Shown here one piece after another: positions 1 through 9,388 of a stretch of DNA of 49,165 nucleotides (position 1 is the first letter of the stretch; each line of letters opens with the position of its first letter). The position numbers were made by a program, and so were the translations under genes. This DNA is from Bacteroidales bacterium (lineage in GTDB: Bacteria; Bacteroidota; Bacteroidia; Bacteroidales; Bacteroidaceae): the NCBI GenBank assembly GCA_030532685.1, contig JAUNKN010000012.1, positions 1-49,165 on the forward strand. The letters run 5' to 3'. The notes beneath the pieces were generated by a model, which was not told the DNA's origin, did no database searches, and saw only the letters and a program-made list of their open reading frames with translations.

Positions 1-4
1 AATT

Positions 5-43
5 CTACGTGGGACGTAGGATTTTTTACGTGGGACGTAGAAT
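5..43. repeat. Tandem pair of CTACGT-GGG-ACGTAG palindromes
   Basis: Two copies of a short palindrome, at 5-19 and 27-40, are separated by a T-run. Each has six-base arms (CTACGT / ACGTAG, the second lacking its first C) around an asymmetric GGG centre. The outer flanks ATT..AAT extend the symmetry. Related copies occur at 10988-11047, near 21958 and near 37478. The rest of the gap up to clpB (44-221) shows no gene. Its only visible structure is a GGCGC/GCGCC inverted repeat at 173-189, close to where a clpB promoter would be expected. Confidence 0.75.
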
Positions 44-221
44 CGTCGACAAGCCTCACATCCTCTTGAGAGTAGGGACGCCCAGCCAAAACGACGCTCC
101 TGCTGCCGAAAGGGCAGGGCGAAGCTATTGAGGAACAGGGAGATAAGACAAAACGGCAGGCCGCTCGGCTTTGGCGCGTGCTTTGCGCCAGATAGGGCAT
201 AATACATAAAAAGAAAAGACT

Positions 222-2846
222 ATGCAATTTGACAACTTTACCATCAAAGCCCAAGAGGCCGTGCAACATGCTGTGCAAAAAGCCAGCGAGTTGCGCCAAC
301 AAGCCATCACTCCTGCTCATCTGCTGGAAGGAGTGCTGGCCGTGGGCGAGAGTGCCACTTCGTTTCTCCTGGGCAAAGCTGGGGTGAACGAAAAGATGCT
401 TCGCACAGCTCTCGAACGCCACTTGCAGTCGCTCCCTCGTGTGGAGGGTGGCGAACCCTATTTGGATCGCGAAGCCAATGCCGTGTTGCAAGCAGCTCAG
501 GACAAGGCGCGTCAAGATGGCGACCAGTTTGCCACGCTCGAAGCCCTGCTGCATGCCCTGCTCACGACGCCTTCGACCACAGCACAACTGCTCAAAGATG
601 CAGGGATGACGGCACAAGGCTTGACTGCGGCTGTGGGCGAATTGCGCGGAGGGCGCAAGGCCGATAGCCCTAGTAGCGAGGACACCTATCAATCCTTGAA
701 CAAGTATGCCCGCGATTTGGTGGCCGAAGCCCGTGAGGGACGTCTCGACCCCGTCATTGGTCGTGACGACGAAATACGTCGTGTGCTGCAAATCCTCTCG
801 CGTCGCACGAAAAACAACCCCATCCTCATTGGTGAGCCCGGTACGGGAAAGACCGCCATCGTCGAAGGATTGGCACAGCGCATCGTGCGTGGCGACGTGC
901 CCGACAATCTGCGCGACAAGCGCCTTTTCTCCCTCGATATGGGAGCCTTGGTCGCTGGGGCGAAATACAAGGGTGAGTTTGAGGAACGCCTCAAAAGTGT
1001 GGTGCAGGAGGTTACGGCTGCCGAGGGAGGCATCATTCTCTTTATCGACGAAATTCACACGCTTGTCGGGGCTGGCAAGAGCGAGGGCGCTATGGATGCT
1101 GCCAACATCTTGAAGCCTGCTCTGGCACGAGGCGAATTGCGCAGCATCGGGGCGACGACTTTGGAGGAGTACCAAAAGTATTTTGAAAAGGACAAGGCAC
1201 TGGAACGACGCTTCCAAACGGTGCTTGTGGACGAGCCTACGCCCGAGGACGCCATCTCTATCCTGCGCGGATTGAAGGAACGCTACGAAAACCACCACCG
1301 TGTGCGCATTCAAGACGACGCGTTGATTGCTGCCGTGACCCTGTCGCATCGCTACATCTCCGATCGTTTCTTGCCCGACAAGGCCATCGACCTGATGGAC
1401 GAGGCTGCGGCACGCCTGCGCATGGAGCGCGACTCCCAACCTGAACAGCTCGACGAAATTTCTCGTCGTTTGCGACAGCTCGAAATTGAGCGCGAAGCCA
1501 TTCGTCGTGAGGCCGATGCTGCCAGCGATACCAGTCATGAGAGCAAGCTCAATACCCTCGATGCCGAGATTCAAAATCTGACAGAGGAGGAACAGGCACT
1601 CAAAGCGCAATGGGAGGGCGAGCGCGAACTCATCACGAAGATACAGCAAAACAAAGAACAGATAGAACAGCTGAAACACGAGGCCGAACGTGCCGAGCGT
1701 GAGGGCGACTATGCTCGTGTGGCCGAGATACGCTATGGTCGCCTGCAAGCCTTGGAAAGCGAGATTCTCGAGGTGCAGGAAGAGTTGCACCGCCGCCAAG
1801 GAGTCGAGGCGATGGTAAAAGAAGAGGTTACGGCCGATGATATTGCCGATGTGGTGAGCCGCTGGACGGGTGTTCCCGTGCAACGTATGTTGCAGAGCGA
1901 GCGCGAAAAGTTGCTCACGCTCGAAGATGAGTTGCACCGTCGTGTCATTGGGCAGCATGAGGCCATCACGGCCATTGCCGATGCCGTGCGCCGCTCTCGT
2001 GCAGGCCTGCAAGACCCGAAACGTCCCATTGGTTCGTTTGTGTTTCTCGGTTCGACGGGTGTCGGCAAGACGGAGCTGGCTAAGGCCTTGGCCGAATGCC
2101 TCTTTGACGACGAAAACCTGATGACTCGCATCGACATGAGCGAATATCAAGAGAAGTTCTCGGCCACTCGGCTCATTGGGGCTCCTCCGGGCTATGTGGG
2201 CTACGACGAAGGTGGGCAGCTCACCGAGGCGGTGCGTCGTAAACCTTATTCCGTGGTGCTCTTTGACGAGATAGAGAAGGCTCATCCCGACGTGTTCAAC
2301 ATCTTGCTGCAAGTGCTCGACGACGGTCGCCTCACGGACAATAAGGGACGCACCGTAAACTTCAAAAACACCATCGTCATCATGACCTCCAACCTGCTCA
2401 CGAGCAAGGACGTCGAATCGGTGGCTGGCGATGACGAACGCCAGCGCGAAGCTCTCGTGCAGTTGCTCACGCAGCCTCGCATCAGTCCTACGGGGCAAGC
2501 GTTGCCAGGTTTGCGCCCCGAGTTTGTGAATCGCATTGACGACCTCTTGATGTTCCAACCGCTGAGCCGCACGGAAATCGAACAAATAGTACGCTTGCAA
2601 ATTGGCGCCATTGCCCGTCGCCTGTCTGAGCAGGGGATTGAGCTACAAGTGGCCGACGATGCCGTGGCATTCATCGCCCGCGAAGGTTACGATCCCGACT
2701 ACGGAGCTCGTCCCGTGAAGCGCGCTTTGCAGCGTCTTTTGCTCAACGAATTGTCGCGTGCCATCCTTGCAGGACGTGTGAACAATGCACACCCCATTCG
2801 TGTGAACAGTGAGGGCGAAGGTCTGCGATTTGAAAATGTAGAATAG
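222..2846 (+). CDS. clpB: ATP-dependent disaggregase ClpB
   Basis: Cytosolic Hsp100 chaperone that threads aggregated proteins through a hexameric AAA+ ring, normally together with DnaK. The 874-residue product is close to the family length (E. coli 857). In order it shows a double Clp N-domain (about 1-145), a first AAA+ module with Walker A GEPGTGKT near 204-211 and a Walker B leading into [12 protein letters not shown], and a charged heptad-rich middle domain at about 410-540. That middle domain distinguishes ClpB from ClpA and ClpC. A second AAA+ module follows with Walker A GSTGVGKT near 610-617 and a C-terminal ClpB small domain. The start at 222 gives the canonical N-terminus [15 protein letters not shown] strong hairpin terminator follows, so it is probably transcribed alone. 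No CIRCE element and no clear -7 box was recognised upstream. Confidence 0.97.
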   Translation: MQFDNFTIKAQEAVQHAVQKASELRQQAITPAHLLEGVLAVGESATSFLLGKAGVNEKMLRTALERHLQSLPRVEGGEPYLDREANAVLQAAQDKARQDGDQFATLEALLHALLTTPSTTAQLLKDAGMTAQGLTAAVGELRGGRKADSPSSEDTYQSLNKYARDLVAEAREGRLDPVIGRDDEIRRVLQILSRRTKNNPILIGEPGTGKTAIVEGLAQRIVRGDVPDNLRDKRLFSLDMGALVAGAKYKGEFEERLKSVVQEVTAAEGGIILFIDEIHTLVGAGKSEGAMDAANILKPALARGELRSIGATTLEEYQKYFEKDKALERRFQTVLVDEPTPEDAISILRGLKERYENHHRVRIQDDALIAAVTLSHRYISDRFLPDKAIDLMDEAAARLRMERDSQPEQLDEISRRLRQLEIEREAIRREADAASDTSHESKLNTLDAEIQNLTEEEQALKAQWEGERELITKIQQNKEQIEQLKHEAERAEREGDYARVAEIRYGRLQALESEILEVQEELHRRQGVEAMVKEEVTADDIADVVSRWTGVPVQRMLQSEREKLLTLEDELHRRVIGQHEAITAIADAVRRSRAGLQDPKRPIGSFVFLGSTGVGKTELAKALAECLFDDENLMTRIDMSEYQEKFSATRLIGAPPGYVGYDEGGQLTEAVRRKPYSVVLFDEIEKAHPDVFNILLQVLDDGRLTDNKGRTVNFKNTIVIMTSNLLTSKDVESVAGDDERQREALVQLLTQPRISPTGQALPGLRPEFVNRIDDLLMFQPLSRTEIEQIVRLQIGAIARRLSEQGIELQVADDAVAFIAREGYDPDYGARPVKRALQRLLLNELSRAILAGRVNNAHPIRVNSEGEGLRFENVE

Positions 2847-2863
2847 CTTTGTCCTAAGCACAG

Positions 2864-2899
2864 AAAAAACGCCAGCACTCTCGAAGTGCTGGCGTTTTT
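2864..2899 (+). terminator. Rho-independent terminator of clpB
   Basis: An 11-base perfect stem (2869-2879 with 2885-2895) closes a five-base loop. It is flanked by an A-run on the left and a T-run on the right, 18 bases after the clpB stop codon. Confidence 0.9.
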
Positions 2900-2949
2900 G
2901 TGAATGGAGAGGCCGCCGTGCCTGAGGGAATTAACGAGCGAGCTTCTGT

Positions 2950-2985
2950 TTTGACAGTCGCGGGCAAAAAGTGAGCGTATCTTTG
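2950..2985 (+). promoter_or_regulatory. Bacteroidota-type promoter for the small membrane protein gene
   Basis: The -7 element TATCTTTG lies at 2978-2985, 29 bases before the ATG at 3015. A TTTGACA string at 2950 is a possible upstream box, but the spacing of about 24 is longer than usual. Confidence 0.6.
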
Positions 2986-3014
2986 CAGTACGAAATCCTT
3001 AAAACATCAAGAAT

Positions 3015-3341
3015 ATGCCATCGACTCTTGCTTTCGACAAAGACACAGCGATAGAATTTCGCCCTTGGGCTGCTGGGGTAGACTATTTGGCTCAGCGTCC
3101 ACTCATGCAGAAGTGCGCTCATGCTTGCTCCACTTTCTTGGAGGAACGCATAGCTCCGCGCACCATGGTGCACTTGTTGCACTTGCAGCTTGCCCTACTC
3201 GTTACCTTATTGCCTTTGGTGTGGCCCGTTTGGTGCCATATTGCCATGGTGCTTTGGGTCTTGGTGGCTGGGCGGATAGCCTGGCGCAGTTGGAAAAGCC
3301 AAGACTCGACTCATAAGAACTCTTCGCCCAGCCGCATTTGA
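3015..3341 (+). CDS. Small hypothetical membrane protein
   Basis: A 108-residue product of unrecognised family. The first half is mixed and polar. Residues about 55-90 form one long or two short hydrophobic segments rich in Leu, Val and Trp, followed by a basic tail (WRSWK). The topology therefore looks like a hairpin or single-span inner-membrane protein. It is taken as real because a -7 box TATCTTTG lies 29 bases upstream of the start and an A-rich leader precedes the ATG. The last 31 bases overlap, tail to tail, the 3' end of the guanylyltransferase gene on the other strand. An alternative frame (3065-3316) was judged less likely because it lacks its own promoter and has poorer composition. 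No function is assigned. Confidence 0.5.
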   Translation: MPSTLAFDKDTAIEFRPWAAGVDYLAQRPLMQKCAHACSTFLEERIAPRTMVHLLHLQLALLVTLLPLVWPVWCHIAMVLWVLVAGRIAWRSWKSQDSTHKNSSPSRI

Positions 3342-4384
3342 GCTTCGGTGGCTAAGCGGTGAGGGCGAGTGTCGTCGTCGTTGGGCATAATCACGAGCAT
3401 ATTGCCCTCCAATGCTACGAGGTAGCCATCGAGCCCACGCACCACAGCCCCCATGTTTTCGGGGAGATTGACGAGCGTGTGGCGAGTGTCTTGAAAGATG
3501 ACGCCCGCCCCGCCGATGCAAGCATTGCCATCGACATTGAGCGAGAGAGTTTGTCGCATGGACGACCAAGTCCCGACATCTCTCCAGCCGAAATGGCATT
3601 CTTGGACGAGGGTGTCTTTACGCTGGTCAAGCACGACATTGTCCAGCGTTTGGTGCGTGGCAGCTGGGTAGCAGCGCCGCACGAGAGCTTGTTCCTCGAG
3701 AGGATTGGCGATGATGAGTGCCTGATTCGATAGCCCGGGCATGATGCGGGTGAGTTCGCTGCTCATGGTGCTGGCTTGCCAAAGAAATAAGCCTGTGTTC
3801 CACAAGAACTCTCCGCTTTCCACAAAGGTGCGGGCAAATTCTAAAGGCGGTTTCTCCGTAAAACTCTTGACCGTAAAGTGGTGAGCGCTCAAGGCTTCGC
3901 CCTTTTGTACGTAGCCGTAGGTTGTGACAGGGCTTGTGCTTTTCACGCTGAGTGCCAAAAAATGCTGCTGCGAGCGCACGTAGTCGAAAGCTTCGCAGAC
4001 TTCCTGGGCAAAAACGGCTTCGGCGGTGATAATCTGATCGGAAGGGCTGGCGATAAAGCAGGCCTCGGGGTCGCGCTGAGCAATGTGCCAAGAGGCCCAA
4101 GCCGCAGCGGGAGCGGTGGAAAGGCGCACGGGTTCGGCCAGAATTTGGTGAGCGGGAAGCTCGGGGAGCTGTTCCTGAACGAGCGGAACGTAATCGACAA
4201 AGGTGGAGATGTAGATGTTTTGGGGAGGGAGAATGGCAGCAAAGCGATCGTAGGTGAGTTGCAGCAGAGTGCGCCCTACGCCCAAAAAATCGATGAATTG
4301 CTTGGGGCGTTGCTCGCGGCTGGCAGGCCAAAGGCGGCGCCCAACTCCGCCAGCCAATATGATGCAATAGTCGTGTGTCCTCAT
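3311..4384 (-). CDS. manC: Mannose-1-phosphate guanylyltransferase
   Basis: Cytosolic enzyme making GDP-mannose from mannose-1-phosphate and GTP. GDP-mannose is a precursor for GDP-fucose, surface polysaccharide and O-glycans. The 357-residue product begins MRTHDYCIILAGG. The nucleotidyltransferase signature is visible at residues 12-30 (GGVGRRLWPASRE..PKQF), a variant of the LPSDH loop at 112-118 (ASPSDQI) and FTEKP at 175-179. I prefer the start at 4384 to an in-frame ATG 66 codons upstream. The longer version adds a low-complexity leader before the conserved motif and would begin beyond the promoter box at 4421-4429. It lacks the fused phosphomannose isomerase domain of the longer bifunctional ManC type. 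The 3' end overlaps the preceding convergent small gene by 31 bases. Confidence 0.92.
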   Translation of the reverse strand: MRTHDYCIILAGGVGRRLWPASREQRPKQFIDFLGVGRTLLQLTYDRFAAILPPQNIYISTFVDYVPLVQEQLPELPAHQILAEPVRLSTAPAAAWASWHIAQRDPEACFIASPSDQIITAEAVFAQEVCEAFDYVRSQQHFLALSVKSTSPVTTYGYVQKGEALSAHHFTVKSFTEKPPLEFARTFVESGEFLWNTGLFLWQASTMSSELTRIMPGLSNQALIIANPLEEQALVRRCYPAATHQTLDNVVLDQRKDTLVQECHFGWRDVGTWSSMRQTLSLNVDGNACIGGAGVIFQDTRHTLVNLPENMGAVVRGLDGYLVALEGNMLVIMPNDDDTRPHRLATEAQMRLGEEFL

Positions 4385-4420
4385 AAAAAATAGCAAGACA
4401 GATGGGGGAAAGATTACACG

Positions 4421-4429
4421 GCAAATATA
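4421..4429 (-). promoter_or_regulatory. -7 element for manC
   Basis: Read on the minus strand this is TATATTTGC, a good match to the Bacteroidota -7 box TAnnTTTG. It lies about 37 bases upstream of the manC ATG at 4384. Confidence 0.65.
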
Positions 4430-4521
4430 CTTAAAATAATCCTGAAGCTCTGTGACTGACTGCTTCCTTTTTGAAGCCAGGACGATAAAATGAAGGGCTA
4501 CCTTATATTTTTGCGAAAAAG

Positions 4522-4554
4522 TTTTGGAGGGATGCAGGTAAATGTGTACTTTTG
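4522..4554 (+). promoter_or_regulatory. Promoter of tRNA-Leu
   Basis: The -7 element TACTTTTG lies at 4547-4554. A TTTTGG box begins at 4522, giving about 20 bases of spacing. It is divergent from the manC promoter and about 44 bases upstream of the tRNA. Confidence 0.7.
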
Positions 4555-4597
4555 CAGCCGTAATCGTTGAGCTGCTGGTCAAAAGCAGTCAAATGAT

Positions 4598-4679
4598 GCT
4601 CCGATGGCGGAATCGGTAGACGCGTCGGTCTCAAACACCGATAGGGAAACCTGTGCCGGTTCGACCCCGGCTCGGAGTA
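4598..4679 (+). tRNA. tRNA-Leu (anticodon CAA)
   Basis: An 82-base class II tRNA. The acceptor arm is GCTCCGA paired with TCGGAGT (first pair G-U). The anticodon stem TCGGT/ACCGA carries loop CTCAAAC, so the anticodon is CAA and reads UUG. The variable arm is short, and the T arm contains GGTTCGACCCC. The discriminator is A, and CCA is not encoded. It is a single-gene unit with its own promoter and terminator. Confidence 0.93.
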
Positions 4680-4684
4680 CGAAG

Positions 4685-4730
4685 AACATCCTCAATAGTC
4701 TTACTAAAGACGGTGAGGATGTTTTCTTTT
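4685..4730 (+). terminator. Terminator of tRNA-Leu
   Basis: A ten-base stem (4685-4694 with 4714-4723) with additional inner pairing GTCTT/AAGAC, followed by a T-rich tract. Confidence 0.8.
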
Positions 4731-4870
4731 TGTCCAAGGTTGAGCTGAAGAGAGAACAAAGGGAGGAAAAGCTAAAAAAGAAAAAGAGCTTGGCGCTTTG
4801 TCGTCAAGTTTTCTTATATTCGCAGTCGCAAGCGTGATATTGCGTTTGTTGAAACCAACTTAATATAGTT

Positions 4871-5377
4871 ATGAAGAAAATTTTCTTGCTTATGGGCGCA
4901 ATGGTGCTTGCTTTGGGAGCTTCTGCGCAAAAAGAAAGTAAATACATCGGAGGTAACCTCAATTTTGCTGGCAGAGTAAACAGTGCTGGCCTTGGCGTAA
5001 AAGGCTTGTATCAATTTGAAAAAGAATGGCGTGGCGAAGTGGGTATGAATGTCTTTCCCAGCAGTGGCACCAGCTTGTGGGGCGTATATGGCAATGTACA
5101 CTATCTCGTTCCTGTGGCCGATAAGGTGAATATTTACCCCTTAGGCGGTTTGGAAGTAATGTTTTGGAGTTACGATGCTCCCAAGGTAACTTCGACGAAT
5201 CCTCTTCCGTTCGTTACCGAGAGCAAAACGGAGATGCGAGTGGGGCTGAACCTGGGCGTAGGTGGGGAGTATCAACTCAATCGTAACTGGCTCTTACAGG
5301 CCGAGCTGAAAGGACAAATCGTGAGCGGCTACAGCCAAGGTATGCTCTCGCTTGGCGTGGCATATCGTTTCGACTAA
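4871..5377 (+). CDS. Small outer-membrane beta-barrel protein
   Basis: A 168-residue exported protein. Residues 1-20 form a typical signal peptide (MKK, hydrophobic core, ASAQ), with cleavage expected after the Gln. The mature part alternates polar and hydrophobic residues in short strands with Gly/Tyr/Trp girdles, and it ends in an aromatic-rich strand VAYRFD, as expected for an OmpX/OmpW-sized eight-strand barrel. No catalytic motif is visible. A weak -7-like box (TATATTCG, 4815-4822) precedes it, and a terminator hairpin follows 30 bases after the stop. It is probably a monocistronic porin-like or structural outer-membrane protein. The exact family was not identified. Confidence 0.8.
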   Translation: MKKIFLLMGAMVLALGASAQKESKYIGGNLNFAGRVNSAGLGVKGLYQFEKEWRGEVGMNVFPSSGTSLWGVYGNVHYLVPVADKVNIYPLGGLEVMFWSYDAPKVTSTNPLPFVTESKTEMRVGLNLGVGGEYQLNRNWLLQAELKGQIVSGYSQGMLSLGVAYRFD

Positions 5378-5408
5378 ATGCCTGCTCTCCCATAGACTAT
5401 TTATAAAG

Positions 5409-5442
5409 AAGTATCGCTTCCTTGGGCGATACCTCTTTTTTT
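5409..5442 (+). terminator. Terminator after the small barrel protein gene
   Basis: Stem GTATCGC (5411-5417) with GCGATAC (5426-5432), then a run of seven T. Confidence 0.8.
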
Positions 5443-5577
5443 AGTGCTGAAACTTCCTTTTTTAGGAATAAAATGGTCGTCTGCGACGAAATGAGTGGGC
5501 TTATGATAGCTTTTTGTGTGGTAAAGGCTGCAAAATAGGTCGCAAGCGAAATAATTTGTTTGTTTTTTGCGCATTTC

Positions 5578-5609
5578 TTTGGAGAGTGCGCAATGTGGCT
5601 GTACTTTTG
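5578..5609 (+). promoter_or_regulatory. pflB promoter
   Basis: A near-ideal Bacteroidota promoter: TTTG at 5578-5581, 20 bases of spacing, then TACTTTTG at 5602-5609. The predicted leader to the pflB ATG is about 87 bases. Confidence 0.8.
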
Positions 5610-5630
5610 CAGCGTCTTCTCGTTCAGCAG

Positions 5631-5644
5631 CGCGCGAGCGCGCG
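5631..5644 (+). promoter_or_regulatory. GC-only hairpin in the pflB leader
   Basis: CGCGC (5631-5635) pairs with GCGCG (5640-5644) around loop GAGC. It lies just after the predicted transcription start, in an otherwise AT-rich leader. A role in mRNA stability or control is possible but not shown. Confidence 0.4.
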
Positions 5645-5700
5645 ACACGAGCAAAGACCAATAGGACTGCTTATACATAAACTCATAATCATATATTCCT

Positions 5701-7938
5701 ATGAAACTTTCCAACATCGTTGATAGCTTCGATGGTAACATCTGGAAGCGCGAGGTTAACGTGCGCGACTTTATCCAGTACAACTACACCCCTTACGAGG
5801 GCGATGAGAGCTTCTTAGCTCCCCCCACTGCAAACACTCTCGCCCTTTGGGAAAAGCTTGGCGAAATGTTCAAGGTGGAACGTGAGAAGGGTCTTTATGA
5901 CGTAGAAACTCGCCTTCCTCAAAGTGTAACGACCTATGGTCCTGGCTATATCGATAAGGACAAGGAAGTTGTTGTAGGTTTGCAGACCGATGCTCCCCTC
6001 AAGCGCGGTATCTTCCCCAAGGGCGGTATCCGCATGGTGGAAAACGCACTTACTGCTTATGGTTATGAACTCGATCCTTGGACAAAGGAAATCTTCACCA
6101 AGTATCGCAAGACCCACAACGAAGGTGTGTTCTCGGCTTACACTGCCGACGTTCGCGCCGCTCGTAGCAGCCACATTATCACTGGTCTGCCTGATGCCTA
6201 TGGTCGTGGCCGTATCATCGGTGACTACCGTCGCGTAGCTCTCTATGGTGTAAACAACCTCATCGAAGAGCGCAAGCGTTACCTCGACCGCATCGACATT
6301 CAGGAGATGACCGACGACTGCATTCGTCAGCGTGAAGAAGTAACAGAGCAAATCAACGCTTTGAAGGACCTCGTGAAGATGGGTGAAGGCTACGGCTTCG
6401 ACCTGACTCGTCCTGCTCAAAACGCTCGCGAGGCTGTGCAATACGTTTACCTCGCCTACCTTGCAGCTATCAAGGACCAAGACGGTGCTGCAATGTCCAT
6501 CGGTCGTGTATCTACTTTCCTCGATATCTTTATCGAGAAGGACCTTCAAGCTGGTGTTCTCACTGAGGAAGAAGCTCAGGAACTCATCGACCAGTTTGTG
6601 ATGAAGCTCCGTATCGTGCGCTTCCTCCGCACCCCCGAATACAACGCCCTCTTCTCTGGCGACCCCGTTTGGGTTACGGAGTCTATCGGTGGTATGGGTA
6701 TGGACGGCCGCACAATGGTTACGAAGACTTCTTTCCGTATCCTCCACACGCTCACCAACCTCGGACCCGCTCCCGAGCCCAACCTCACTGTGCTTTGGTC
6801 TACTCGCCTGCCTCAGGCTTGGAAGGACTATTGCGCCAAGATGTCTATCCAGACTTCGGCTATCCAGTACGAGAACGACGATCTCATGCGCCCCGACTAC
6901 GGTGACGACTACGGTATCGCTTGCTGCGTATCGCCCATGAAGATTGGTAAGCAAATGCAGTTCTTCGGTGCTCGTGCCAACCTTGCAAAGTGCTTGCTCT
7001 ACGCTATCAATGGTGGTCGTGACGAAATCACGGGTAAGCAGGTTTCTCCCATCTATACGCCCATCACGAGCGAATACCTCGACTATGAAGAGGTGATGGA
7101 GAAGTTCGAGCAAATGATGCGCTGGTTGTCTAAGGTATACTGCAACGCCCTCCGCATTATCCACTACATGCACGACAAGTACAGCTACGAAGCGCTCGAA
7201 ATGGCCCTCCACGATGGCGACGTGCTTCGTACTCGTGCCAGTGGTATCGCCGGTATCTCTATCGTTACCGACTCGCTCGCAGCTATCAAGTTTGGTAAGG
7301 TGCGCGTGATTCGTGACGAGCGCGGTCTCGCTACCGACTTCGTGCAGGAAGGCGAATACGTACCCTTTGGTAACAACGACGACGCTACCGACAAGATTGC
7401 CGTGATGATCACAGAGAAGTTCATGGAATACATGCGTCAGCACGATACTTACCGCAACTCTATCGCTACTCAGTCGCTTCTCACCATCACTTCTAACGTA
7501 GTGTACGGTAAGCACACGGGTAACACACCTTGCGGTCGCCGTGCCGGTACTCCTTTCGCACCTGGTGCCAACCCCATGAACGGTCGCGACGTGAAGGGCG
7601 CAGTTGCTTCGCTCGCTTCGGTAGCTAAGCTTCCTTTCCACCACTCTCACGACGGTATTTCTTACACTTGGGCCATCTCGCCCGCTACGCTCGGTAAGGA
7701 CAATGCCGATCAGGTGGCCAACCTCGTGAACCTCATGGACGGCTATTTCACTCCCGATGGTGGTCAGCACCTCAACGTGAACGTCTTCGACCGCGAACTC
7801 CTCTACGATGCCATGGAGCATCCCGAGAAGTATCCCCAGCTCACCATCCGCGTGTCGGGTTATGCTGTGAACTTCATCAAGCTCACCAAGGAGCAACAGC
7901 TCGACGTGATTTCTCGCACCATCAGCAGCTGCCGCTAA
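5701..7938 (+). CDS. pflB: Pyruvate formate-lyase (formate C-acetyltransferase)
   Basis: Cytosolic glycyl-radical enzyme that converts pyruvate and CoA to acetyl-CoA and formate under anaerobic conditions. The 745-residue product is slightly shorter than E. coli PflB (760). The adjacent catalytic cysteines are Cys408-Cys409 in IACCVSP. The radical-bearing glycine is Gly720 in RVSGYAV, close to the C-terminus. Both features mark a true PFL rather than a diol dehydratase or another glycyl-radical relative. The activating enzyme gene lies directly downstream beyond a strong terminator, so the two may be expressed at different ratios. The start at 5701 is the first ATG after the leader and gives [17 protein letters not shown] 713-codon antisense frame over this gene is a codon-bias shadow. 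Confidence 0.98.
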   Translation: MKLSNIVDSFDGNIWKREVNVRDFIQYNYTPYEGDESFLAPPTANTLALWEKLGEMFKVEREKGLYDVETRLPQSVTTYGPGYIDKDKEVVVGLQTDAPLKRGIFPKGGIRMVENALTAYGYELDPWTKEIFTKYRKTHNEGVFSAYTADVRAARSSHIITGLPDAYGRGRIIGDYRRVALYGVNNLIEERKRYLDRIDIQEMTDDCIRQREEVTEQINALKDLVKMGEGYGFDLTRPAQNAREAVQYVYLAYLAAIKDQDGAAMSIGRVSTFLDIFIEKDLQAGVLTEEEAQELIDQFVMKLRIVRFLRTPEYNALFSGDPVWVTESIGGMGMDGRTMVTKTSFRILHTLTNLGPAPEPNLTVLWSTRLPQAWKDYCAKMSIQTSAIQYENDDLMRPDYGDDYGIACCVSPMKIGKQMQFFGARANLAKCLLYAINGGRDEITGKQVSPIYTPITSEYLDYEEVMEKFEQMMRWLSKVYCNALRIIHYMHDKYSYEALEMALHDGDVLRTRASGIAGISIVTDSLAAIKFGKVRVIRDERGLATDFVQEGEYVPFGNNDDATDKIAVMITEKFMEYMRQHDTYRNSIATQSLLTITSNVVYGKHTGNTPCGRRAGTPFAPGANPMNGRDVKGAVASLASVAKLPFHHSHDGISYTWAISPATLGKDNADQVANLVNLMDGYFTPDGGQHLNVNVFDRELLYDAMEHPEKYPQLTIRVSGYAVNFIKLTKEQQLDVISRTISSCR

Positions 7939-7968
7939 TTCAGCTCTCAGCCGCACATTTCAATACTA

Positions 7969-8017
7969 CAAGAGATTGTGGCAAAACGCAAGTTTTGTCG
8001 CAATCTCTTGTTTTTTT
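7969..8017 (+). terminator. Terminator between pflB and pflA
   Basis: A long stem-loop (left arm from 7969, right arm ending at 8010, loop GCAA) is followed by seven T. It separates pflB from pflA, and pflA shows no clear promoter of its own in the remaining 23 bases. pflA is therefore probably expressed by read-through. Confidence 0.88.
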
Positions 8018-8040
8018 CGATATAGACATTAACCAAAATC

Positions 8041-8790
8041 ATGGAACAAACTCGCGAAATCACAGGGCGCATTCATTCGATCGAATCAATGGGCACGGTC
8101 GATGGTCCTGGCCTGCGTTTTGTGGCTTTTTTACAGGGCTGCCCTATGCGTTGCCAGTTTTGCCACAATCCCGACACTTGGGATTTGCGTGCAGAGGTTC
8201 AGTATGAGATGACGCCCGAGCAACTCATGCAAGAAGTGCGCAAATACAAAAACTTCATTCGCAACGGCGGCGTAACCCTCTCGGGTGGCGAACCTCTCTT
8301 GCAGCCCGAATTTGTCGAAGCCTTCTTCCGTTTGTGTCGTGCCGAGCGCATCCACACCGCCCTTGACACGGCAGGTGGTGTGTGTGGCGAAGCCGCCCAG
8401 CGTGCCATTGATGCTGCCGACCTTGTGCTTTATGACGTAAAGACCGTGGACGACGAGCTGCACAAGGACTACATCGGAGTGCCTCGCGCCAACAACGCCC
8501 GCACGCTCGACTATCTCCTCGAGCGCGGCAAACCCATTTGGTTGCGCTATGTCGTGGTGCCTGGTATCACCGACCGCGACGACCGCTTGCACGCTCTCGG
8601 GCAGTATTTGCAGAAATATGCTTCGATCATTGAGCGCGTTGAGCTCTTGGCCTATCATACGATGGGTATCCACAAGTACGAAGCCATGGGCATGAGCTAT
8701 CCGCTCGAAGGGGTAGAAAATCTCACCGCCGAGCGCAAGCAAAATGCCAAGGATATTTTGGCACAGTATCTTGATGTGAAGATACAATAA
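8041..8790 (+). CDS. pflA: Pyruvate formate-lyase activating enzyme (radical SAM)
   Basis: A 249-residue cytosolic radical-SAM enzyme. It uses a 4Fe-4S cluster and S-adenosylmethionine to place the glycyl radical on PflB. The cluster motif CxxxCxxC is Cys34, Cys38 and Cys41 (GCPMRCQFCHN), followed by the SAM-binding GGEP motif in TLSGGEPLLQ. The length equals that of E. coli PflA (246), and there is no ferredoxin-like insert, which separates it from activases of other glycyl-radical enzymes. It lies 102 bases after pflB. Because a strong terminator intervenes, activase is expected in lower amount than lyase, in keeping with its catalytic role. Confidence 0.96.
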   Translation: MEQTREITGRIHSIESMGTVDGPGLRFVAFLQGCPMRCQFCHNPDTWDLRAEVQYEMTPEQLMQEVRKYKNFIRNGGVTLSGGEPLLQPEFVEAFFRLCRAERIHTALDTAGGVCGEAAQRAIDAADLVLYDVKTVDDELHKDYIGVPRANNARTLDYLLERGKPIWLRYVVVPGITDRDDRLHALGQYLQKYASIIERVELLAYHTMGIHKYEAMGMSYPLEGVENLTAERKQNAKDILAQYLDVKIQ

Positions 8791-8813
8791 GTGCCGCCTC
8801 TTGCTTGCCAACA

Positions 8814-8855
8814 ACAACACCGCCGATTTCCTCCAGAGGAAATCGGCGGTGTTGT
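8814..8855. terminator. Long perfect inverted repeat without a T-run
   Basis: Twenty-base perfect arms (8814-8833 with 8836-8855) lie between the convergent ends of pflA and the CYTH gene. Neither strand shows a downstream T-tract. It may block transcription from both sides or protect 3' ends, but it is not a canonical intrinsic terminator. Confidence 0.6.
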
Positions 8856-8904
8856 GGTTCTTGGGAAATCCCTTGTTTCACTTCGTTGAGTTTGGACAAA
8901 AGGC

Positions 8905-9378
8905 TCATGGCTCCCACATTTTGTAGGGGCGTTGGGTGAGGGCGGAGTTGTAATATTGGCGCTGCCCCGTCACTTCCTCACCCACCCAATCGGGCAAGGG
9001 TACAGTTTGGTCGGTGTGGGACAGTTCGACTTCGGCCACGACGAGCCCCTCGTTGTCACCATGGAACACATCGACCTCCCACGTCAAGCCCTCGTGTGGC
9101 ACGAGCCAGCGCTCCTTGTCGATGACGCCAGGGAGTGCGAGAGTGAGGAGCGATAGTGCTTCGTCTTTAGTGATGTTTTTTTCAAACTCGTAGCGCGAGA
9201 GTCCGCCGTCTTTGGAACGGCCTTTGATGGTGAGAAAGCCCTCCTCGTCGCGCAGACGTACGCGAACTGTGCGGCCTGTATCGGCACACAAGTACCCTTG
9301 CACGATGCGCGAGTGGCTCGTGGCATGAGGGCGAAAGTCTCCTCGTACGAGAAACTTGCGCTCAATCTCTATGGCCAT
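8905..9378 (-). CDS. CYTH domain protein (triphosphate tunnel family)
   Basis: A 157-residue single-domain protein starting MAIEIERKFLV. It carries the hallmark ExExK motif (EIERK) at residues 4-8, then the expected alternating charged strands: TVRVRLR, FLTIKGR, RYEFEK, WEVDVF and VVAEVELS. Enzymes of this family bind metal and inorganic or organic triphosphates inside a beta tunnel, and stand-alone bacterial forms are often inorganic triphosphatases. The substrate here is not established. An upstream in-frame ATG (9408) would overlap the small peptide gene, so 9378 is preferred. It is the last gene of a likely prfB-peptide-CYTH operon, 10 bases after the preceding stop. Confidence 0.85.
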   Translation of the reverse strand: MAIEIERKFLVRGDFRPHATSHSRIVQGYLCADTGRTVRVRLRDEEGFLTIKGRSKDGGLSRYEFEKNITKDEALSLLTLALPGVIDKERWLVPHEGLTWEVDVFHGDNEGLVVAEVELSHTDQTVPLPDWVGEEVTGQRQYYNSALTQRPYKMWEP

Positions 9379-9388
9379 TTGCGTGCTT

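Noticed and set aside
4604-4837. Open frame starting inside tRNA-Leu
   Set aside because: It overlaps the tRNA and its terminator, and the product is low-complexity.
5815-7956. 713-codon open frame antisense to pflB
   Set aside because: It mirrors the biased codon use of pflB, has no homology-like motif, no promoter and a composition rich in Val/His/Glu typical of antisense shadows.
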